Shown here: in pieces, positions 60,790 through 64,000 of the stretch
How the letters are laid out: the number at the start of each line of letters is the position of its first letter
Position numbering within the stretch: position 1 is the stretch's first letter
Source of the DNA: Mangrovibacter yixingensis
Lineage (GTDB): Bacteria; Pseudomonadota; Gammaproteobacteria; Enterobacterales; Enterobacteriaceae
Length of the DNA: 64,000 bases
Assembly: GCF_020523985.1 (NCBI RefSeq)
Contig: NZ_JAIVKM010000002.1
Location: 496,001 to 560,000, forward strand
Reading direction: 5' to 3'
Translations under genes and position numbers: made by a program
Notes under the pieces: model-generated
The model's input: only the letters and a program-made list of their open reading frames with translations
Told to the model about the DNA's origin: nothing
Databases searched by the model: none

Positions 60790-62277
60790 TTACAATGTGA
60801 CACCGCTCTTGAAGATAGCCAGTTCACGGAAATCATTCTTCTCATTGCAGGTTTGTTTGCCGTCAGCAATATCAACAATAAGATCGATGAATTTTTCCAG
60901 TAATTGCGGCATTAACGTTCCATGCAGCAATTGACCAGCATCGAAATCTATCCAGTGTGGTTTTTTCGCCGCCAGTTCACTGTTCGTGGCAATCTTAACA
61001 GTAGGAACAAACCCGCCGTAAGGTGTGCCACGCCCGGTGCTGAACAGCACCATATGGCAACCCGCACCTGCCAGCGCACTGGTTGCAACAGCATCGTTGC
61101 CAGGCGCACTTAACAAGTTAACACCATGGTTTTTAAGGCGCTCACCATAACGAAGCACATCAACAACCTGGCTGGAACCCGCTTTTTGAGTGCATCCCAA
61201 AGACTTCTCTTCCAGCGTAGTAATCCCACCCGCTTTGTTACCAGGTGATGGATTTTCGTAGATAGGCTGGTTATGGGCAATGAAATACTGTTTGAAGTCA
61301 TTCACCATAGTGACGGTTTTTTCAAACGTACTTTCGTCACGGCAGTGGCTCATAAGGATACGTTCCGCACCAAACATTTCAGGTACTTCAGTCAGTACGG
61401 TTGTACCACCATTGGCAACCATAAAGTCTGAGAAACGCCCAAGCATTGGGTTAGCGGTAATCCCGGACAACCCGTCAGAACCACCACACTCCAGGCCAAA
61501 TTTAAGTTCACTCAGCTTGCCTGGTTGGCGTTTGTCATTACGCATCACTTCATATAACGCCTGAAGGTGTTCAATCCCTGCTTCCACTTCATCTTCTTGC
61601 TGCTGGCAAATCATGAAGTGAACGCGTTCTTCATCGAACTCACCCAGGGTTTCACGAAATGCGCTGATCTGGTTGTTTTCACACCCCAGGCCAATAACCA
61701 GCACGGCACCGGCATTCGGGTGGCGAACCATGTTTTGCAGCATAGTACGCGTATTGATGTGATCATCGCCCAACTGAGAACAACCGTAGTTATGGCTGAA
61801 CAGGTAAACACCGTCAATATCAGACGCATCATCGTTTTCTTTCAAAAAACGCTGTTGAATTTGGCGGGCTATCCCGTTAACACATCCAACTGTGGGCAGG
61901 ATCCACAACTCATTACGCACACCCACTTCACCATTAGCGCGGCGGTAGATCTGAACATCGCGATCCCCCGCCTGCGCCATGGATCCCAGCGTTTCAGGTT
62001 GATAGCTGTACTCGTCCAGATCGCTCAGATTGGTGCGCATATTATGCGAGTGAAGGTGCTCACCAGGCTGGATATCAACCAGTGCATGGCCAATAGGCAG
62101 ACCATACTTAACAACGTTCTCATCCTTCGCAATAGCCCGGATGGCGAACTTGTGCCCACGCGCAACAGGTTGATGCAGGGTTATTTCCTGCCCATCGACA
62201 TTGACGATGGCCCCTTCGGCCTGGTCCACTAGCGCAACAGCGACATTATCTTGCGAATGGATCTTAATGTATTGCAT
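60790..62277 (-). CDS. uxaA: Altronate dehydratase
   Basis: UxaA dehydrates D-altronate to 2-keto-3-deoxygluconate in galacturonate breakdown. The 495-residue protein equals E. coli. The N-terminal SAF-type region is residues 1-100 and the catalytic domain has LFSHNYGCSQLGDDH, VLVIGLGCENNQ, GLECGGSDGLSGI and STGRGTPYGGFVPTVK with conserved Cys. It lies 18 bases after uxaC in one operon. Confidence 0.96.
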   Translation of the reverse strand: MQYIKIHSQDNVAVALVDQAEGAIVNVDGQEITLHQPVARGHKFAIRAIAKDENVVKYGLPIGHALVDIQPGEHLHSHNMRTNLSDLDEYSYQPETLGSMAQAGDRDVQIYRRANGEVGVRNELWILPTVGCVNGIARQIQQRFLKENDDASDIDGVYLFSHNYGCSQLGDDHINTRTMLQNMVRHPNAGAVLVIGLGCENNQISAFRETLGEFDEERVHFMICQQQEDEVEAGIEHLQALYEVMRNDKRQPGKLSELKFGLECGGSDGLSGITANPMLGRFSDFMVANGGTTVLTEVPEMFGAERILMSHCRDESTFEKTVTMVNDFKQYFIAHNQPIYENPSPGNKAGGITTLEEKSLGCTQKAGSSQVVDVLRYGERLKNHGVNLLSAPGNDAVATSALAGAGCHMVLFSTGRGTPYGGFVPTVKIATNSELAAKKPHWIDFDAGQLLHGTLMPQLLEKFIDLIVDIADGKQTCNEKNDFRELAIFKSGVTL

Positions 62278-62295
62278 ATCAACCTCAGTTGAGAC

Positions 62296-63708
62296 TTAGT
62301 TCAGTTCAATACCAAAATAATCACGCGCATTGTTAAAGCAGATGTTTTTCACCATCTGGCCTAACAACTCGATATCTGCCGGAGCTTCGCCCGCTTCAAC
62401 CCAGTGACCAATCATCTGGCACAGGATACGGCGGAAATATTCATGGCGGGTGTATGACAGGAAGCTACGGCTGTCGGTCAGCATCCCAACAAAACGGCTT
62501 AACAGACCCAATTGCGCCAGTTGTGTCATCTGACGTTCCATACCGTCTTTCTGGTCATTAAACCACCAGCCTGAACCGAACTGCATTTTCCCGGCAATAC
62601 CTTCGCCCTGATAGTTACCAATCATGGTACCCAGGACTTCGTTATCACGCGGGTTCAGGCAGTAAAGGATAGTTTTCGGCAGTTGATTATTTTCGTTCTG
62701 TTTGTCCAACAGACGTGCCAGTTCTTCTGCCAGCGGGCGGTCGTTGATGGAGTCGAAGCCCACATCTGGCCCCAGCAGTTTAAACTGGCGAGTGTTGTTG
62801 TTGCGCAGCGCACCAATGTGGTACTGCTGAACCCAACCGCGACGAGCATACTCTGCACCCAACCAAACCAGCACTGCTGTTTTGAATTGAGCAACTTCCA
62901 GCGAGGACGGAGTCGCGCCAGTCAGGCGGCGAGCAAGGATGCCATCCAGCGTTGCTTCGTCTGCATCGGCATACATCACAACATCCAACGCATGGTCAGA
63001 CACCTTGCAGCCATGAGCTTCAAAGTGATCCAGACGTTTTTTCAGTGCAGTTTGCAGATCGCTGAAACGGCGAATATCGGTGTCGGACACTTCAGCCAGC
63101 TTGCCCATGTAATCAACAAATGTCGCCAGCTCAATGTTAAATGCTTTATCCGGACGCCAGCTCGGCAATACTTTAATGTCAAAGCTGGTATCGGCTGCAA
63201 TCGCACTGTGGTGGTTCAGCGCATCGATCGGGTCATCAGTCGTCCCAACCATTTTCACATTCATCTGCTTCATGATACCGCGAGCAGAGAAGGCATCTTC
63301 GGCAAGCAGTGAATTGCACTGTTCCCAAATTTCATCTGCAGTTTTTGGTGACAGCAGCTTACCTGTAATACCAAATGGGCGACGCAGTTCCAGATGCGTC
63401 CAGTGGTAAAGCGGGTTACCAATGGTGTGGGGCACGGTTTCTGCCCAGGCATTGAATTTTTCGTGGTCAGTAGCATCGCCAGTACACAGACGCTCAGCAA
63501 CACCGTTGGAGCGCATCGCACGCCACTTGTAGTGATCACCTTTCAGCCAGATGTCATACAAGTTTTTAAAACGATAGTTTTCTGCGACTTGCTGCGGGGG
63601 AAGATGGCAATGGAAGTCGAAAATCGGCTCATCCGCTGCGTAGTCGTGGTACAAGCGACGGGCAAATTCAGTATCAAGCAGAAAGTCTTCAGTCATAAAC
63701 CGAGTCAT
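62296..63708 (-). CDS. uxaC: Glucuronate/galacturonate isomerase
   Basis: UxaC isomerises D-glucuronate to fructuronate and D-galacturonate to tagaturonate. From ATG 63708 (AGGA nine bases ahead) it has 470 residues, the E. coli length; an ATG seven codons upstream is less likely. Motifs are [12 protein letters not shown] (metal-binding His-x-His), [31 protein letters not shown] and [11 protein letters not shown]-type ends. It is the first gene of uxaCA. Confidence 0.96.
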   Translation of the reverse strand: MTRFMTEDFLLDTEFARRLYHDYAADEPIFDFHCHLPPQQVAENYRFKNLYDIWLKGDHYKWRAMRSNGVAERLCTGDATDHEKFNAWAETVPHTIGNPLYHWTHLELRRPFGITGKLLSPKTADEIWEQCNSLLAEDAFSARGIMKQMNVKMVGTTDDPIDALNHHSAIAADTSFDIKVLPSWRPDKAFNIELATFVDYMGKLAEVSDTDIRRFSDLQTALKKRLDHFEAHGCKVSDHALDVVMYADADEATLDGILARRLTGATPSSLEVAQFKTAVLVWLGAEYARRGWVQQYHIGALRNNNTRQFKLLGPDVGFDSINDRPLAEELARLLDKQNENNQLPKTILYCLNPRDNEVLGTMIGNYQGEGIAGKMQFGSGWWFNDQKDGMERQMTQLAQLGLLSRFVGMLTDSRSFLSYTRHEYFRRILCQMIGHWVEAGEAPADIELLGQMVKNICFNNARDYFGIELN

Positions 63709-63755
63709 TATCGTTGTTCCTCTGGACACGTTATCGGATACCTAATCAGTATGGC

Positions 63756-63778
63756 TATAAAGTTATCACACCAATTCA
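63756..63778. promoter_or_regulatory. Candidate ExuR/UxuR operator upstream of uxaC
   Basis: On the minus strand AATTGGTGTGATAACTT resembles the hexuronate repressor palindrome (AATTGGTNNACCAATT type), with one good and one poor half. It lies about 50 bases before uxaC. Confidence 0.5.
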
Positions 63779-63797
63779 TTGCGACCGAGTAGAATTT

Positions 63798-63813
63798 TGT
63801 GTTCTGGATCACA
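63798..63813. promoter_or_regulatory. CRP binding site upstream of uxaC
   Basis: TGTGTTCTGGATCACA matches TGTGA-N6-TCACA with one mismatch. Hexuronate genes are catabolite-controlled. The remaining DNA to 64000 shows no gene start; exuT lies beyond in E. coli. Confidence 0.65.
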
Positions 63814-64000
63814 TAAACCATACAAATTATGTTTATTTAAAGTTAAAAAATATACCTCAAGCCGCGCCAGACGTGGCGTAGCTTATCTTCGTTTAATAAC
63901 CCTGTCTTTAATGCACTTTTGTGATGGCTCTCAACTTTTAAAGCTGTATGACAAGTTATCTTTTGCCTCGTCAAGAACAGTAAATATTACGGAATATTTT

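Overview
The window is chromosomal DNA from a member of the Enterobacteriaceae. Proteins and gene order follow the E. coli backbone hldE-glnE-ygiF / ygiM-cca / uppP / folB / plsY / tsaD / rpsU-dnaG-rpoD ... ileX ... yqjH-yqjI ... aer ... patA ... fadH / rlmG / ygjP / ygjR / alx / sstT / ygjV / uxaA-uxaC. Many proteins match my recollection of the E. coli lengths exactly (GlnE 946, RpoD 613, UxaC 470, RpsU 71 aa). I cannot name the genus from sequence alone. Layout: 1-16.0 kb holds core housekeeping genes: the 3' end of ubiK, LPS heptose synthesis, nitrogen control by GlnE, CCA addition, undecaprenyl-PP recycling, folate and phospholipid synthesis, tRNA t6A, and the macromolecular-synthesis operon. 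Two ERIC elements stand in tandem between dnaG and rpoD. 16.0-18.2 kb: where E. coli has mug there is an AzgA-type purine permease with two PurR boxes, then tRNA-Ile2 (ileX). 18.2-23.3 kb is an accessory island beginning at the tRNA 3' end. It carries an AT-rich DUF4238 gene, an IS3-family relic, a Tlde1-type (DUF2778) peptidoglycan-targeting toxin overlapping a predicted periplasmic immunity gene, an Rhs C-terminal relic, a GNAT-like gene broken by one in-frame amber codon, and several small ORFs. No integrase is visible. 23.3-28.4 kb: a proline-rich exported protein, hcxB, a DoxX protein, yghX, and the divergent iron/nickel pair yqjH/yqjI with a Fur-like box and YqjI-type palindromes. 28.4-50.6 kb is a block mostly absent from the E. 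coli locus. It holds a class-III aminotransferase and a divergent SDR, a polar amino-acid ABC importer, a MocR regulator, an amidase co-oriented with a Dpp/Opp-type importer, then aer (with a sigma-28 promoter), a second Dpp/Opp-type importer, and a DgcZ-like diguanylate cyclase. Both the amino-acid importer and the first peptide importer have strong sigma-54 -24/-12 elements with almost identical cores, and patA downstream has a third plus a near-perfect NtrC site. Together these suggest a nitrogen-scavenging region. 51.0-64.0 kb returns to the E. coli-like backbone: patA, fadH, rlmG, ygjP, ygjR, alx with its yybP-ykoY leader, sstT, ygjV and the hexuronate genes uxaCA with CRP and ExuR-like sites. 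Start codons were adjusted by Shine-Dalgarno position and remembered homologues. No database search was run, so family assignments rest on recognised motifs and remembered sequences.
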